Source of the DNA: Pseudomonas promysalinigenes
GTDB taxonomy: Bacteria; Pseudomonadota; Gammaproteobacteria; Pseudomonadales; Pseudomonadaceae
Length of the DNA stretch: 64,000 nucleotides
Assembly: GCF_014269025.2 (NCBI RefSeq)
Contig: NZ_CP077094.1
Location: 1,736,001 to 1,800,000 of the forward strand
Direction: 5' to 3'
In this document: one piece after another, positions 9,259-17,928 of the stretch
Position numbering within the stretch: the stretch's first letter is position 1
Layout of the letters: every line of letters starts with the position of its first letter
Notes under the pieces: model-generated
The model's database searches: none
What the model saw: the letters and a program-made list of their open reading frames with translations, nothing else
Told to the model about the DNA's origin: nothing
Position numbers and translations under genes: made by a program

Positions 9259-9590
9259 TCCGCATTGATGCAATCTGGCTGGCCACCGAGCCGATGGACA
9301 TGCGCGCCGGTACCGAAACGGCATTGGCCCGGGTGATCGCGGTGTTCGGTGCGGCGAAGCCGCACTGCGCTTATCTGTTCGCCAATCGCCGGGCTAACCG
9401 GATGAAAGTGCTGGTACACGATGGCGTGGGTGTCTGGCTTGCCGCGCGACGACTGAATCAAGGCAAGTTTCACTGGCCCGGCATTCGCCATGGCTGTGAG
9501 GTCGAACTCGACAGCGAGCAACTCCAGGCGTTGGTGCTGGGCCTGCCGTGGCAGCGGGTCGGCTCAGGCGGCGTGATCAGCATGCTGTAA
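9255..9590 (+). CDS. tnpB: IS66 TnpB (Orf2 accessory protein)
   Basis: A 111-residue IS66 Orf2-like protein beginning MIRIDAIWLATEPMDMRAG, with the family's KVLVHDG and FHWPG segments. The start at 9255 overlaps the tnpA stop (ATGA), which decides against a longer in-frame start at 9201. Its biochemical role is not settled, but it is needed for IS66 transposition in known members. Confidence 0.93.
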   Translation: MIRIDAIWLATEPMDMRAGTETALARVIAVFGAAKPHCAYLFANRRANRMKVLVHDGVGVWLAARRLNQGKFHWPGIRHGCEVELDSEQLQALVLGLPWQRVGSGGVISML

Positions 9591-9653
9591 CCGCCGGCCA
9601 TTTGGCCGGTCTGCTTGTCGTCGTATCAAGCTTGCTCTGGCACAATCGGCGGC

Positions 9654-11189
9654 ATGAGTTTCTCGCACAACCTCGACCAAATGACCCCGGAACAGCTTCG
9701 TGCTTTGGCGGCACAGGCGTTGCAGTTGCAGTCCCAAGTCGAGGCGATGAGCAGAAAGATCCAGAACGATGAAACCATCATCGAGCAGCTCACTTACGAA
9801 ATCGCCCTGCTCAAACGCCACAAGTTTGCCAAGCGCAGCGAGCAAATCAGCCCGGCGCAAGGCAGCTTGTTGGATGACCTGCTCGATACAGACCTTGAAG
9901 CTATCGAGGCCGAGCTGAAACAACTCCTCCCAGCCTCATCACAGGCCGAGCAACGACAATCGCCGAAACGTGCGCCATTGCCGCCGCAGTTTCCGCGTAC
10001 CGTGATTCGTCACGACCCCGAAAACACCCAGTGCGCCTGTGGCTGCTTACTTCAGCGCATCGGCGAAGATGTCAGCGAAAAGCTGGATTACACGCCCGGC
10101 GTGTTCACGGTCGAGCAACATGTGCGTGGCAAATGGGCCTGCCGTCAGTGCGAAATACTGATCCAGGCGCCGGTACCGGCCCAAGTAATCGACAAAGGCA
10201 TCCCGACCGCAGGCTTGCTGGCCCACGTCATGGTAGCCAAGTTCGCCGATCACTTGCCGCTGTACCGGCAGGAGAAAATCTTTGGCCGCGCCGGGTTGGC
10301 AATCGCTCGCTCGACCTTGGCCCAGTGGGTCGGACAAACCGGCGTGCGGCTCCAGCCGCTGGTCGATGCACTGCGTGAAGCGGTGCTGAACCAAGGTGTG
10401 ATTCACGCCGACGAAACACCGGTGCAAATGCTTGCGCCAGGCGAGAAGAAAACCCACCGGGCCTACGTCTGGGCGTACAGCACCACCCCGTTTTCAGCAC
10501 TGAAAGCCGTTGTGTATGACTTCAGCCCCAGTCGTGCCGGCGAACATGCGCGTAACTTCATGGGCGACTGGAGCGGCAAGTTGGTCTGCGACGACTTCGC
10601 AGGCTACAAAGCTGGTTTTGAGCAAGGCATCACTGAAATCGGCTGCATGGCCCACGCCCGGCGCAAGTTTTTCGATCTGCATGTCGCGAACAAAAGCCAG
10701 TTGGCCGAACAAGCGCTGCACTCGATCAGCGGCTTGTACGAGGTCGAACGCCAGGCGCGGGACATGAGTGATGAAGATCGGTGGCGAACACGTCAGAAGT
10801 TGGCGGTACCGATCAGCAAAAAACTGCATGACTGGATGCTGGCCCAGCGCGACATGGTGCCCAACGGATCAGCCACGGCCAAAGCCCTCGATTACAGCCT
10901 GAAACGCTGGGTAGCGCTGACGCGCTACCTGGACGATGGAGCTGTACCCATCGACAACAATCAGGTCGAGAACCAGATACGGCCATGGGCACTCGGGCGC
11001 TCGAACTGGCTGTTTGCCGGGTCGCTGCGCAGTGGTAAACGGGCGGCTGCAATCATGAGCCTGATCCAATCGGCGCGTATGAATGGGCATGATCCGTATG
11101 CCTATCTCAGAGATGTGCTGACCCGGCTGCCGACGCAGCGAGCCAGTGATATCGGGCAATTGCTACCCAATCAATGGATGCCGGCCTGA
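9654..11189 (+). CDS. tnpC: IS66 TnpC transposase (DDE)
   Basis: A 511-residue transposase. An N-terminal leucine-rich coiled coil (about residues 10-60) is followed by a zinc-binding region (CACGC...CRQC, about 120-165) and the DDE catalytic core. Acidic residues appear in HADETPVQM (about 250), CDDFAGYK (about 307) and NNQVENQIRP (about 430). The ATG at 9654 is chosen over an in-frame start at 9615 because the family begins close to the coiled coil. It is full length and appears functional. Confidence 0.94.
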   Translation: MSFSHNLDQMTPEQLRALAAQALQLQSQVEAMSRKIQNDETIIEQLTYEIALLKRHKFAKRSEQISPAQGSLLDDLLDTDLEAIEAELKQLLPASSQAEQRQSPKRAPLPPQFPRTVIRHDPENTQCACGCLLQRIGEDVSEKLDYTPGVFTVEQHVRGKWACRQCEILIQAPVPAQVIDKGIPTAGLLAHVMVAKFADHLPLYRQEKIFGRAGLAIARSTLAQWVGQTGVRLQPLVDALREAVLNQGVIHADETPVQMLAPGEKKTHRAYVWAYSTTPFSALKAVVYDFSPSRAGEHARNFMGDWSGKLVCDDFAGYKAGFEQGITEIGCMAHARRKFFDLHVANKSQLAEQALHSISGLYEVERQARDMSDEDRWRTRQKLAVPISKKLHDWMLAQRDMVPNGSATAKALDYSLKRWVALTRYLDDGAVPIDNNQVENQIRPWALGRSNWLFAGSLRSGKRAAAIMSLIQSARMNGHDPYAYLRDVLTRLPTQRASDIGQLLPNQWMPA

Positions 11190-11196
11190 TGAATAA

Positions 11197-11232
11197 TGAA
11201 TCGCCCCGAAGCAGAAGCTTAGGAGCGATTCA
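11197..11232. terminator. Hairpin after tnpC
   Basis: The arms TGAATCGC and GCGATTCA are perfect complements around a 20-base loop, just after the tnpC stop. There is no T-run, so termination is only a guess. The left arm with its next bases, TGAATCGCCCC, equals the terminal repeat of the IS3-family element at 12,151, so this could also be a trace of such an element. Confidence 0.35.
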
Positions 11233-11243
11233 CGATTACAGCC

Positions 11244-11681
11244 CTAGCCGGGCAGACTCAGGTGCAACAAGGGGAAGGGGCGGCCCTCGCCATCTAGCGG
11301 AGAACGACCTGTTTGAACAAACCCGTAATGTAAATAGAACCCTACCGCTTCAGGGTTCTGTTCATTCACATCAACACTCATCTGACTGCGCGAACTGCGG
11401 GCATGATCCAGCAGTGCGCGGCCAATCCCTTTCCCTCGCAGATCTGGTTCGATGAAGAGCATCTCTACGTGGTTTTCATTGAGCCCGATGAACCCTAGCG
11501 GGCAGTCCTCGGCATCTACCGAAACCCATAATTCAACAGCGGGTAGGTAAATATCGCGGAGCTGAGGAAGCAATGCCTCGATATCGGATTCTTGCAGGAA
11601 GTGATGTGTGGCGCGAACGGAGCGCAGCCAAATGTTGAGCAGTTGCGGATGGTCGGCGTTAGTAGCCTGACGAATGATCAT
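11244..11681 (-). CDS. GNAT N-acetyltransferase (IS66 passenger)
   Basis: A 145-residue GCN5-related acetyltransferase beginning MIIRQATNADHPQLLNIW. The acetyl-CoA loop motif appears as LRGKGIGRALLDHA (about residues 82-95), followed by an NPEAVGFYLHYGF segment. It resembles YjaB-type acetyltransferases, whose substrates are mostly unknown. It lies inside the IS66 ends, opposite to tnpC, so it is a passenger of the element. Family by motif; substrate unknown. Confidence 0.85.
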   Translation of the reverse strand: MIIRQATNADHPQLLNIWLRSVRATHHFLQESDIEALLPQLRDIYLPAVELWVSVDAEDCPLGFIGLNENHVEMLFIEPDLRGKGIGRALLDHARSSRSQMSVDVNEQNPEAVGFYLHYGFVQTGRSPLDGEGRPFPLLHLSLPG

Positions 11682-11957
11682 AGAATCATCCTTTACACTT
11701 GATATCGGAAATGAGGCGCGCTAGTAGATAGCGACCGTATAAGTGTCGGCAACGTGTATGACCGCTTCGCGAGTTAACGCCTGGGCGGTTCACGGCAGAG
11801 GTAGCCGGAAAGGAGGGAGGAAGGACGATACTGAGAGGCTTTGGGGGTGTCAAAAAAAATTACGGAAGGGAATGGTGGAAGCATACCTGACAGATGGTGG
11901 CCGGGCCGGTAGGGATCTCACGCCGGACGCTAGAACCGGATGATGTCAGGAGCTTAC

Positions 11958-11987
11958 GGTGACTTACTCGGACGCTTACCCTGCGGG
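11958..11987. repeat. IS66 right end: terminal inverted repeat plus target duplication
   Basis: Right terminal repeat ending CGGACGCTTAC at 11979, followed by the second copy of CCTGCGGG (11980-11987). About 280 bases between the acetyltransferase start and this repeat (11682-11957) hold no supported gene. Confidence 0.88.
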
Positions 11988-12019
11988 GCCCTTTTCTTTG
12001 GGTGAAGGAAGAAACGGCA

Positions 12020-12172
12020 ATGCTGGATTGGTGGGACAAATATCGGGACAAGGCATTGCTGGTCGCATTCGGGGTGGCTTTTGTACTGCTTGTGTTGGTG
12101 AAGGTGAAGCTGGACGTCCCGGCATTTATGAAAGGGCCGGGCTGGAAAACTGAATCGCCCCTGGTTTCGTAG
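12020..12172 (+). pseudogene. Truncated small membrane protein gene
   Basis: An ORF beginning MLDWWDKYRDKALLVAFG with one clear transmembrane helix (LLVAFGVAFVLLVLV) reads into the left end of the IS3-family element at 12151, where it meets a stop. The last residues are therefore IS-derived. A purine-rich GAAGGAAG lies upstream of the ATG. It is the only gene left between the two insertion sequences. I do not recognise the protein. Confidence 0.45.
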
Positions 12173-12213
12173 ACACCCCCAAGCCTCATAATGAGGCCCA
12201 AATAGGAGGTGCC

Positions 12214-12492
12214 ATGAGTCGTCAGCGTTACCCCGAAGAATTCAAGATCGAAGCGGTCAAGCAAGTGACCGAAAAAGGCAAACCTGTCGCCGAGGTCGCC
12301 CAGCGCCTGGGCATGTCCGTGCACAGCCTTTACGCCTGGATCAAGGTCTACAGCAAGCCCCAAGAGCAGCGTCAGCAAGACAATGATCAGCAGGCTGAAC
12401 TGCGCAAGCCGCGCGCTGAACTCAAGCGGGTGACAGAAGAGCGAGACATATTAAAGAAGGCCGCCGCGTACTTTGCCAAGGAGTGCGGCTGA
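12214..12492 (+). CDS. IS3-family OrfA
   Basis: A 92-residue protein with an N-terminal helix-turn-helix (YPEEFKIEAVKQV...VAQRLGMSVHSLYAWIK) and a C-terminal leucine zipper (QQAELRKPRAELKRV). A strong AGGAGG lies seven bases upstream of the ATG. A fused OrfAB transposase would need a -1 shift; A_AAG at 12453-12456 is a plausible slip site, and the -1 frame is open from there into orfB. Confidence 0.9.
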   Translation: MSRQRYPEEFKIEAVKQVTEKGKPVAEVAQRLGMSVHSLYAWIKVYSKPQEQRQQDNDQQAELRKPRAELKRVTEERDILKKAAAYFAKECG

Positions 12493-13364
12493 AGTACGCC
12501 TTCATCAACAAGCACTCGACGGATTACCCAGTGCGTCGCCTTTGCCAAACCCTCAAGGTGCATCCCAGCGGCTACTACGCTTGGCTGGCCGAGCCTCAAT
12601 CTGCCCGAGCCAAAGAAGATCAGCGCCTGCTTGGTTTGATCAAGCAGGCCTGGTTAGAAAGCGGCGGCGTGTATGGCTATCGCAAGATTCACGATGACCT
12701 GCGAGAGCTAGGAGAGATCTGTGGGCGAAATCGAGTCGGTCGCTTGATGCAGGCAGAGGGGCTGCGTTCTCAAACGGGCTATCGCCGTCGTACTGGGTTT
12801 TATGGCGGAAAACCAAAAGCGGCATCGCCCAACCATCTGGCCAGGCAGTTCAAGGTCAGTGAGCCGAATAAGGTCTGGGTGACCGATATCACCTACATCC
12901 GCACCTACGAAGGGTGGCTGTATCTGGCGGTAGTGCTGGATCTGTTCTCTCGCCAAGTCATTGGTTGGTCAATGAAGCCCAGGATGAGCAGCGACCTAGC
13001 CATCGACGCCATGCTGATGGCCGTGTGGCGACGCAAGCCACAGCAGCAAGTGATGATTCACTCAGACCAAGGCAGTCAGTTCAGTAGCTCAGATTGGCAA
13101 AGCTTCCTGAAAGCCAACAATGTGATCAGTAGCATGAGCCGAAGGGGAAACTGCCACGACAATGCCGTAGCCGAGAGCTTTTTCCAGCTTTTGAAGCGGG
13201 AGCGAATCCGACGAAAGATCTACGCAACGCGTGACGAAGCCCGAAGTGATATTTTCGATTACATCGAGATGTTCTATAACCCCAAGCGTCGACACAGCAG
13301 TGCTATGCAGCTGTCGCCAGTAGAGTATGAGAAACGCTATTTTCTGAGCTTGGAGAGTGTCTAG
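12483..13364 (+). CDS. IS3-family OrfB transposase (DDE integrase core)
   Basis: A 293-residue rve-type integrase core, with HTH_21-like sequence (YGYRKIHDDLRELG) followed by DDE residues in WVTDITYI (about 138), HSDQGSQFSS (about 198) and the late glutamate in DNAVAESFF (about 234). It starts with GTG if translated alone, but is normally made as a fusion with OrfA. Full length and apparently active. Confidence 0.92.
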   Translation: MRLKYAFINKHSTDYPVRRLCQTLKVHPSGYYAWLAEPQSARAKEDQRLLGLIKQAWLESGGVYGYRKIHDDLRELGEICGRNRVGRLMQAEGLRSQTGYRRRTGFYGGKPKAASPNHLARQFKVSEPNKVWVTDITYIRTYEGWLYLAVVLDLFSRQVIGWSMKPRMSSDLAIDAMLMAVWRRKPQQQVMIHSDQGSQFSSSDWQSFLKANNVISSMSRRGNCHDNAVAESFFQLLKRERIRRKIYATRDEARSDIFDYIEMFYNPKRRHSSAMQLSPVEYEKRYFLSLESV

Positions 13365-13390
13365 GGAACCCGGGGCGATTCACACAGTGC

Positions 13391-14128
13391 ATGAGCGTTG
13401 CGGGCGAAGAAGAGCTCATCACGCTCTACCAAACCAGCATGCACGAGGGGAAGCACACACTACCTCGTGATTTTCCCGCCTCAAGCATGATTGTGCTCGC
13501 CGAGGGCGATTGGGAAACTTTCAATTCAAGCGCCGAGCGGCTAGCCCGAAATGAAGCCAACCGTCTCAGTTACTTCTGGGACGAGATCATCGAGGTTCAA
13601 TCCAAATACATCCGCTCTGATGAAGCCGTTGCAGTGGACGGTGAAAACTACACAAATGATGAGAAGGAACAGCTCGTCAGGGCGCTTGCGATGGAGAATC
13701 GCTTTGCACGTCGGGTCTTGGGTGACGCGCTTCATGATCTGCTCCGGCAACCTGTGCCCCTGGGAAGTCAGTCGACTCGGATCATGCCAAGTCCAACGGT
13801 GAAAGGGCGGTTCTACGTGTTCACGATCGTGCCTCGTGACCAAGCAGTGGACTATCAGGTTTTCAGGGAGGATCGTGCCGATTTTCTCGCCACCTATTGT
13901 CACGGTCTACGGCTGAGGTATCCCGACATCGTTGAAGTGGTAGGGCTTACGTCTGAACCTTTCTCCTCCCGTGCTTCCTCACAGGATTTGCTCTACATGG
14001 CGTTCCCGGAGCCTGCGACCCAGGAAGAGCTGGATTTCCTTCGTGAGCAGTGCGACGAGCTTGGTATTCTCCAGGGGCACTCAATGCGGCCACAGGCGTT
14101 TGAAGCCTACGAGTATCCAAAAGAGTGA
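13391..14128 (+). CDS. Unrecognised protein, possibly 5'-truncated by the IS element
   Basis: A 245-residue soluble protein, rich in acidic and aromatic residues. I recognise no domain. Its ATG lies 9 bp beyond the IS3-family right end with no visible ribosome binding site, and the frame stays open back into the IS terminus. The gene may therefore have lost its original start. It is followed after 4 bp by the next gene, so the two form one unit. The same gene pair is familiar from Pseudomonas accessory DNA, but I can attach no function. Confidence 0.6.
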   Translation: MSVAGEEELITLYQTSMHEGKHTLPRDFPASSMIVLAEGDWETFNSSAERLARNEANRLSYFWDEIIEVQSKYIRSDEAVAVDGENYTNDEKEQLVRALAMENRFARRVLGDALHDLLRQPVPLGSQSTRIMPSPTVKGRFYVFTIVPRDQAVDYQVFREDRADFLATYCHGLRLRYPDIVEVVGLTSEPFSSRASSQDLLYMAFPEPATQEELDFLREQCDELGILQGHSMRPQAFEAYEYPKE

Positions 14129-14132
14129 GCGC

Positions 14133-15290
14133 ATGGGCGATAATTCGTTATCAGTCGCCTTAAGGTTATATGGGGAGTTGAAAGTTGGTAGTGAGTCTAT
14201 GAAGTCGCGTCAGCAGCAGCCCTTCCAATGGGTGGTACCGCACGATTATCCGATCGATGACTTGGAGCGGGTGATTCCACTGCTGCGGGATGCTGATTTC
14301 CTGTTGCCCAGTTTCATTCCACCTGAGGTCGGCTTGTACCACCCCGTCGGCTATGTTTACGCCCAACAGGAGGGCGTGAACACGTTCATCCTGCCGGATC
14401 GCAACATCGCCTCTCGTATGGCCCAGTTGGCCCAGGGTAGAAAAACAGTAAACGACAAGCAGCTTCGACACTGTGCTGCATTGCTGTCATTCGCTCACCT
14501 CTTGGAAATCCAGTTCGAGCCAGGCATTGCGTTCCACGAACTGGCCCATCGTGCCGGTAATGAGGAGGCGGAGCAGGAGCTGGGTTGGTTCAGGGCCGCT
14601 GATAATGCGCCGCCCCAAGACATGCTGAATGTAGCGCTAGGACGGTGCGATGGGGTATCGCGCACCTACGCGCCTCACCCGGTGCACCTGCCTGACATGG
14701 CCAGGCCGATAAAGCGGTGGAACAGGAATTACATCGCTGCGCTGAAGATCCTGGAACTCGATTATGCCAAGGGCAAAGCATTGGACAAGATGCTTCACCT
14801 TCTGGATTGGATGCGTGATGACTTTGTCTTCGCGGGGCCTGCGGTCATGCTGGCCTGCGTCTATCTGGGGACGCATTCACCCTCACGCAAGAATGTGTTC
14901 AAAGACAAGAACTCAAAGGATCGTGCGGCTGCAATTGCAGGCGTCAGGAATGCGGCCTGGGACATCACCCACCTGAGTGAATTCATTCGGCTGGTCAACC
15001 AGGATCCTGATCAGTTGCAGTCGCAGTATTTGTTCGCAAGCTTTGACAGCCACCTCAGGCTGACGACGAGGCTTTTGCTGGAGATCGCCAAGGTTGGCTA
15101 TGGGGCCGATCAAATTGCTGAGCAGCTCACTCAGTGGTGGTCAGCAAAAGACGCGGCGCGTATTGCTCATGAGATCAAGGCTCACTTGATGCGTATCAAC
15201 AGCTCATCACACGTGCCCAAGACATCTGACGATCCGGACTTCATCACCAAGATGATCGCGGCGGGAGAACGGCGGATCAGTGAGCTCTGA
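14133..15290 (+). CDS. Unrecognised protein with an HExxH-like motif
   Basis: A 385-residue soluble protein starting MGDNSLSVALRLYGELK. The start at 14133 lies 4 bp after the upstream stop; the longer frame from 13971 runs inside the upstream gene and is rejected. An N-terminal stretch has LPDRNIASRMAQL (about residue 88), and FHELAHRAGNEEAEQE (about 133) contains an HELAH that fits the HExxH pattern of zinc peptidases. No third zinc ligand is obvious, so this could be chance. Function unknown; it probably acts with its upstream neighbour. Confidence 0.68.
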   Translation: MGDNSLSVALRLYGELKVGSESMKSRQQQPFQWVVPHDYPIDDLERVIPLLRDADFLLPSFIPPEVGLYHPVGYVYAQQEGVNTFILPDRNIASRMAQLAQGRKTVNDKQLRHCAALLSFAHLLEIQFEPGIAFHELAHRAGNEEAEQELGWFRAADNAPPQDMLNVALGRCDGVSRTYAPHPVHLPDMARPIKRWNRNYIAALKILELDYAKGKALDKMLHLLDWMRDDFVFAGPAVMLACVYLGTHSPSRKNVFKDKNSKDRAAAIAGVRNAAWDITHLSEFIRLVNQDPDQLQSQYLFASFDSHLRLTTRLLLEIAKVGYGADQIAEQLTQWWSAKDAARIAHEIKAHLMRINSSSHVPKTSDDPDFITKMIAAGERRISEL

Positions 15291-15320
15291 ATTGACGGGC
15301 GAGGGAAGCTGACACGGGGT

Positions 15321-15338
15321 GGAGTACATGTGTACTCC
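15321..15338. terminator. Palindrome after the two-gene unit
   Basis: GGAGTACA-TG-TGTACTCC, followed by TTCCTGTTTTC. An 8-bp stem with a pyrimidine-rich tail, placed between convergent genes. It probably ends the plus-strand transcript. Confidence 0.45.
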
Positions 15339-15465
15339 TTCCTGTTTTCATGTTCGTGAAGGGCTCAATGAGCGCCAGGATTTCTTCTGTGCTCAGCAAG
15401 CCTGCTGGGTAGCGGCGCTCACGCGCCCCCTGCACCTGAGCGGAGGTTGCAGGTGGAGGAGGCCG

Positions 15466-17024
15466 CTATGCAGGTAGGTCGAGATTAAGCATCGCAGGAA
15501 TGAGATTCACGACGGGTAGCGGAGCCGCGTAGCGTTCAGTGATCACCCCTATTTGCTGCAAGACCTTTTCCCTGCTCAGTTCCTGCGCACGCAGCACGGT
15601 TTTGTAAAGAATTTCATAGTGGCTCGAAAACACGTGATATCGGCCATCTTCTGCACGGCCCAATTCGCCCGATACAGCAACCACTGCGATGTAATAGCGA
15701 GTACCTACCTTCAGGGAGAGTGGAACCAGGCACGTGGCTTCGTTCAGGTCGGGCTGTTCATCAATCAGAAATTTAAGGTCGAGGGTCGCCTCTTTATGCA
15801 GATACGCTGTCAACCCTCGCACCTCGGTGTGCAGTTGCATTAGTTCGGTTACCGATACCTCAAGTGCTCCTCGATCCTGGAAAAAGCCCTTGGTCTTCGC
15901 CAGAAGGTCAGCTGCCTCAAGCAGGGAAGAGAAGTTCATCACCCCTGTGCCATTTCTGATGGTGGCTGAATGATGGAAGCCCGGAATGTCGAGCTCCACG
16001 ATGAGGTTCTCTGGCTCGTGGATCAGGCTCATGACTTGGAGGAAATTACAGAGATCATCGAGCAGGACAGGTCGATTTGGATCGAGCGTCGTTTGAAATC
16101 GCGCGTCGGATCCATCCTCGTTGATTAGCCAGTCAAACATTCCACAGTCAAAGCGGATCTTTCTGAGGTGTTTAGGCAGCGCATGATGTAATGGACTCAT
16201 GTATGCCGAAGCCGCCACCTGCGTACTTGCCCCGGTAGCCGGGTCACGAAAGGTCAGTGTTCCCTGGGCGGTAGGTGCTATTGGGCCGAGTTCCATCAGC
16301 CCTCCTTCATTCATGCTGCGACTGCCAGGATCCTCCATACCAAAGCGCTTTGTGGACATTTGCATGCTGTGCAGAGGGATCGTCCCCCCATGCCTAATGT
16401 CGCGTTGACCAGGGCCGTTAGACTTTTTATGCCTTGGATTTCGAAGCGCAGCAGGTGAGAGCCGTCGCTGTTACCAACGTCCCTCAAGAAAGCCGATTTC
16501 CGATCAGCATATCCAGATGCAGACCTACCAACAGCGGCAAGCACTGCGCGCTTAAAGGTGTCGGAATCATTAAGTGCAATTTCCCGACCCTGCTCGAAAT
16601 CGACGCGCATGGTGCTCTTATGCAGCTTGTGCGCGTTCCCCTCTACGAGCAGCGCATTGATTCTCTCAAGGGTCTCTTTGATCAACGCTTCATCCATGTG
16701 GCGCAGAAACGCTCGTCGAGGAGGGGCGCCCTCAGAAAAGTCCAGAAGCACGTAGAATGTTGGTAAGGGGCTCGTGGCCATCTTCCGCAGGTTGGACAGG
16801 GTGACGTCGACCTTCAGTGACTTCTTGCGAGTGGACTTGACCTGAACCTTCGCAGTGATGATCGGCTCATGCAGCGTATGCTGGCTGAGTTGGCGCGGAT
16901 CCTGGTCAACCTCCACGATGACGTCCCAACCATTCTTGTCTGCACCGCATTTGTTAGCGTTTACCCCATCGGCGAAGCAGAACCCCATGAAGAAATGTTC
17001 GCCCGCTGATCCAATATCGCTCAT
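15466..17024 (-). pseudogene. DUF4365-domain protein, frameshifted at a G6 tract
   Basis: Two overlapping minus-strand frames (17024-16311 and up to 15466) make sense only as one protein of about 519 residues. The N-terminal half starts MSDIGSAGEHFFMGFC and has GWDVIVEV and KVQVKST, the D...QxK-type signature of DUF4365, a PD-(D/E)XK-like nuclease fold. The C-terminal half carries LTFRDPATG and a long beta-rich region. The frames meet at six consecutive Gs (C6 on the plus strand, 16384-16389); one more G would join them as ...GMGGTIPLHSMQ. This may be a real mutation, slippage-based switching, or a sequencing error. DUF4365 genes are common in defence islands. Confidence 0.7.
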
Positions 17025-17346
17025 GCATCCCTCATGTCTGCCGCAAATGGGTCGTTGGTGCCATCGTAACCCTGATCGGGGAGAAGTGCATTTTGATCGC
17101 TACGACCTACCTCTGAGCATGGTTACGCGAAACTCAGCAATCGGCACTGAGCCTGGCGGATCTTGCTGTTCCGCAGGCCTGGAAGGAGTTGTCTGATCGC
17201 GGCTGGTCAGAAGCTGGGAATGAAGTGGCCCTGTTTGTCAGGAGCGAAATGAGAGCCCGCGGCAGGGTTATGATGCTGTCCGGATGGATAAGGTATGGGC
17301 TGCGAAAGGATAGAGGCGGGCGACCGACTGATCGCCCGCTGGAGGG

Positions 17347-17928
17347 TTAAATCAGGCCGCTCTTCTTCTGCGCGCGACGAATTCTGCGTTTGATTTTTTG
17401 AAGGGGAGGATCGGTGACGACCAAGTGCTCCTTCAGGAACAGTGAGGGGAAATTGGCTTTTGCTAGCGCCACTGGGACGGCTGCAAACGACCCCCAGTTC
17501 CACTGCCAGGCTGACAGCTCAGCGTCGGTCTCGATCACATAGAGCGGCTCTTCATAAAACGCGCGGAAGTCCATGATCGCCAGCTGCTCGTAACCAGGAT
17601 TGGGCATACGAACCTCCTTCCCGTTCCTATCCCATCCAATGAAGTAGGAGTCGTAGCCGATCGACTTGCCGTCAAAATGACTGAGCCGCACATGTGCGAT
17701 ACCCTCTTCGGGCACACGTAAGGCGCAGATTTTCTTCATGAGGGTTGTGTAAAAGTCACCGAGGCGGTCGGACGGCGCCGTCTTCAGGCAGCGCTTGAAG
17801 TGCTCATAATCTTGGTAGCCCAGGCGCTGAGCCAGGTAACGAAGGTACTGGGTGTGTTTGAGCTTTGGGGCATCCGCAACCTTGGTGGTTTTAAAGGTTT
17901 CCAGGATGGTTTCGGCGTTGAAACGCAT
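17347..17928 (-). CDS. Unrecognised soluble protein, 193 aa
   Basis: Starts MRFNAETILETFKTTKVAD. The N-terminal segment (about residues 20-50) resembles a small helical domain seen in several Pseudomonas hypothetical proteins (YLRYLAQRLGYQDYEHFKRCL). The C-terminus is strongly basic (KIKRRIRRAQKKSG). No catalytic motif is visible. The gene stands alone on the minus strand, with open spacing on both sides. Confidence 0.65.
   Translation of the reverse strand: MRFNAETILETFKTTKVADAPKLKHTQYLRYLAQRLGYQDYEHFKRCLKTAPSDRLGDFYTTLMKKICALRVPEEGIAHVRLSHFDGKSIGYDSYFIGWDRNGKEVRMPNPGYEQLAIMDFRAFYEEPLYVIETDAELSAWQWNWGSFAAVPVALAKANFPSLFLKEHLVVTDPPLQKIKRRIRRAQKKSGLI

Larger units (their letters stand above)
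8838..11979 (+). mobile_element. IS66-family insertion sequence with passenger gene
   Basis: A 3,142-bp element. Its ends are imperfect inverted repeats starting GTAAGCGTCCG (18 of the first 22 bases match), typical of IS66 termini. It is flanked by an exact 8-bp direct repeat CCTGCGGG (8830-8837 and 11980-11987), the duplication length expected of IS66. It carries tnpA, tnpB and tnpC in order on the plus strand and, between tnpC and the right end, an acetyltransferase gene on the minus strand. Rejoining the flanks restores a GGGCCC...GGGCCC hairpin followed by TTTTC, so the element appears to have landed in a transcription terminator. Confidence 0.92.
12151..13382 (+). mobile_element. IS3-family element (IS51-type)
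   Basis: A 1,232-bp element with inverted ends beginning TGAATCGCCCC (left) and ending GGGGCGATTCA (right). It holds the usual IS3 pair: orfA and, in the -1 frame, orfB. The ends and the OrfB type point to the IS51 subgroup. Left flank (...AAC) and right flank (CAC...) do not give a clear 3-4 bp target duplication, so one side may have been deleted or rearranged after insertion. Confidence 0.87.

Noticed and set aside
12020..12172. Phage holin
   Set aside because: A single transmembrane helix and small size are not enough, and no phage genes are nearby.
8838..13382. IS66 and IS3-family elements as one composite transposon
   Set aside because: They are different families with unrelated ends, and the IS66 element has its own exact target duplication.
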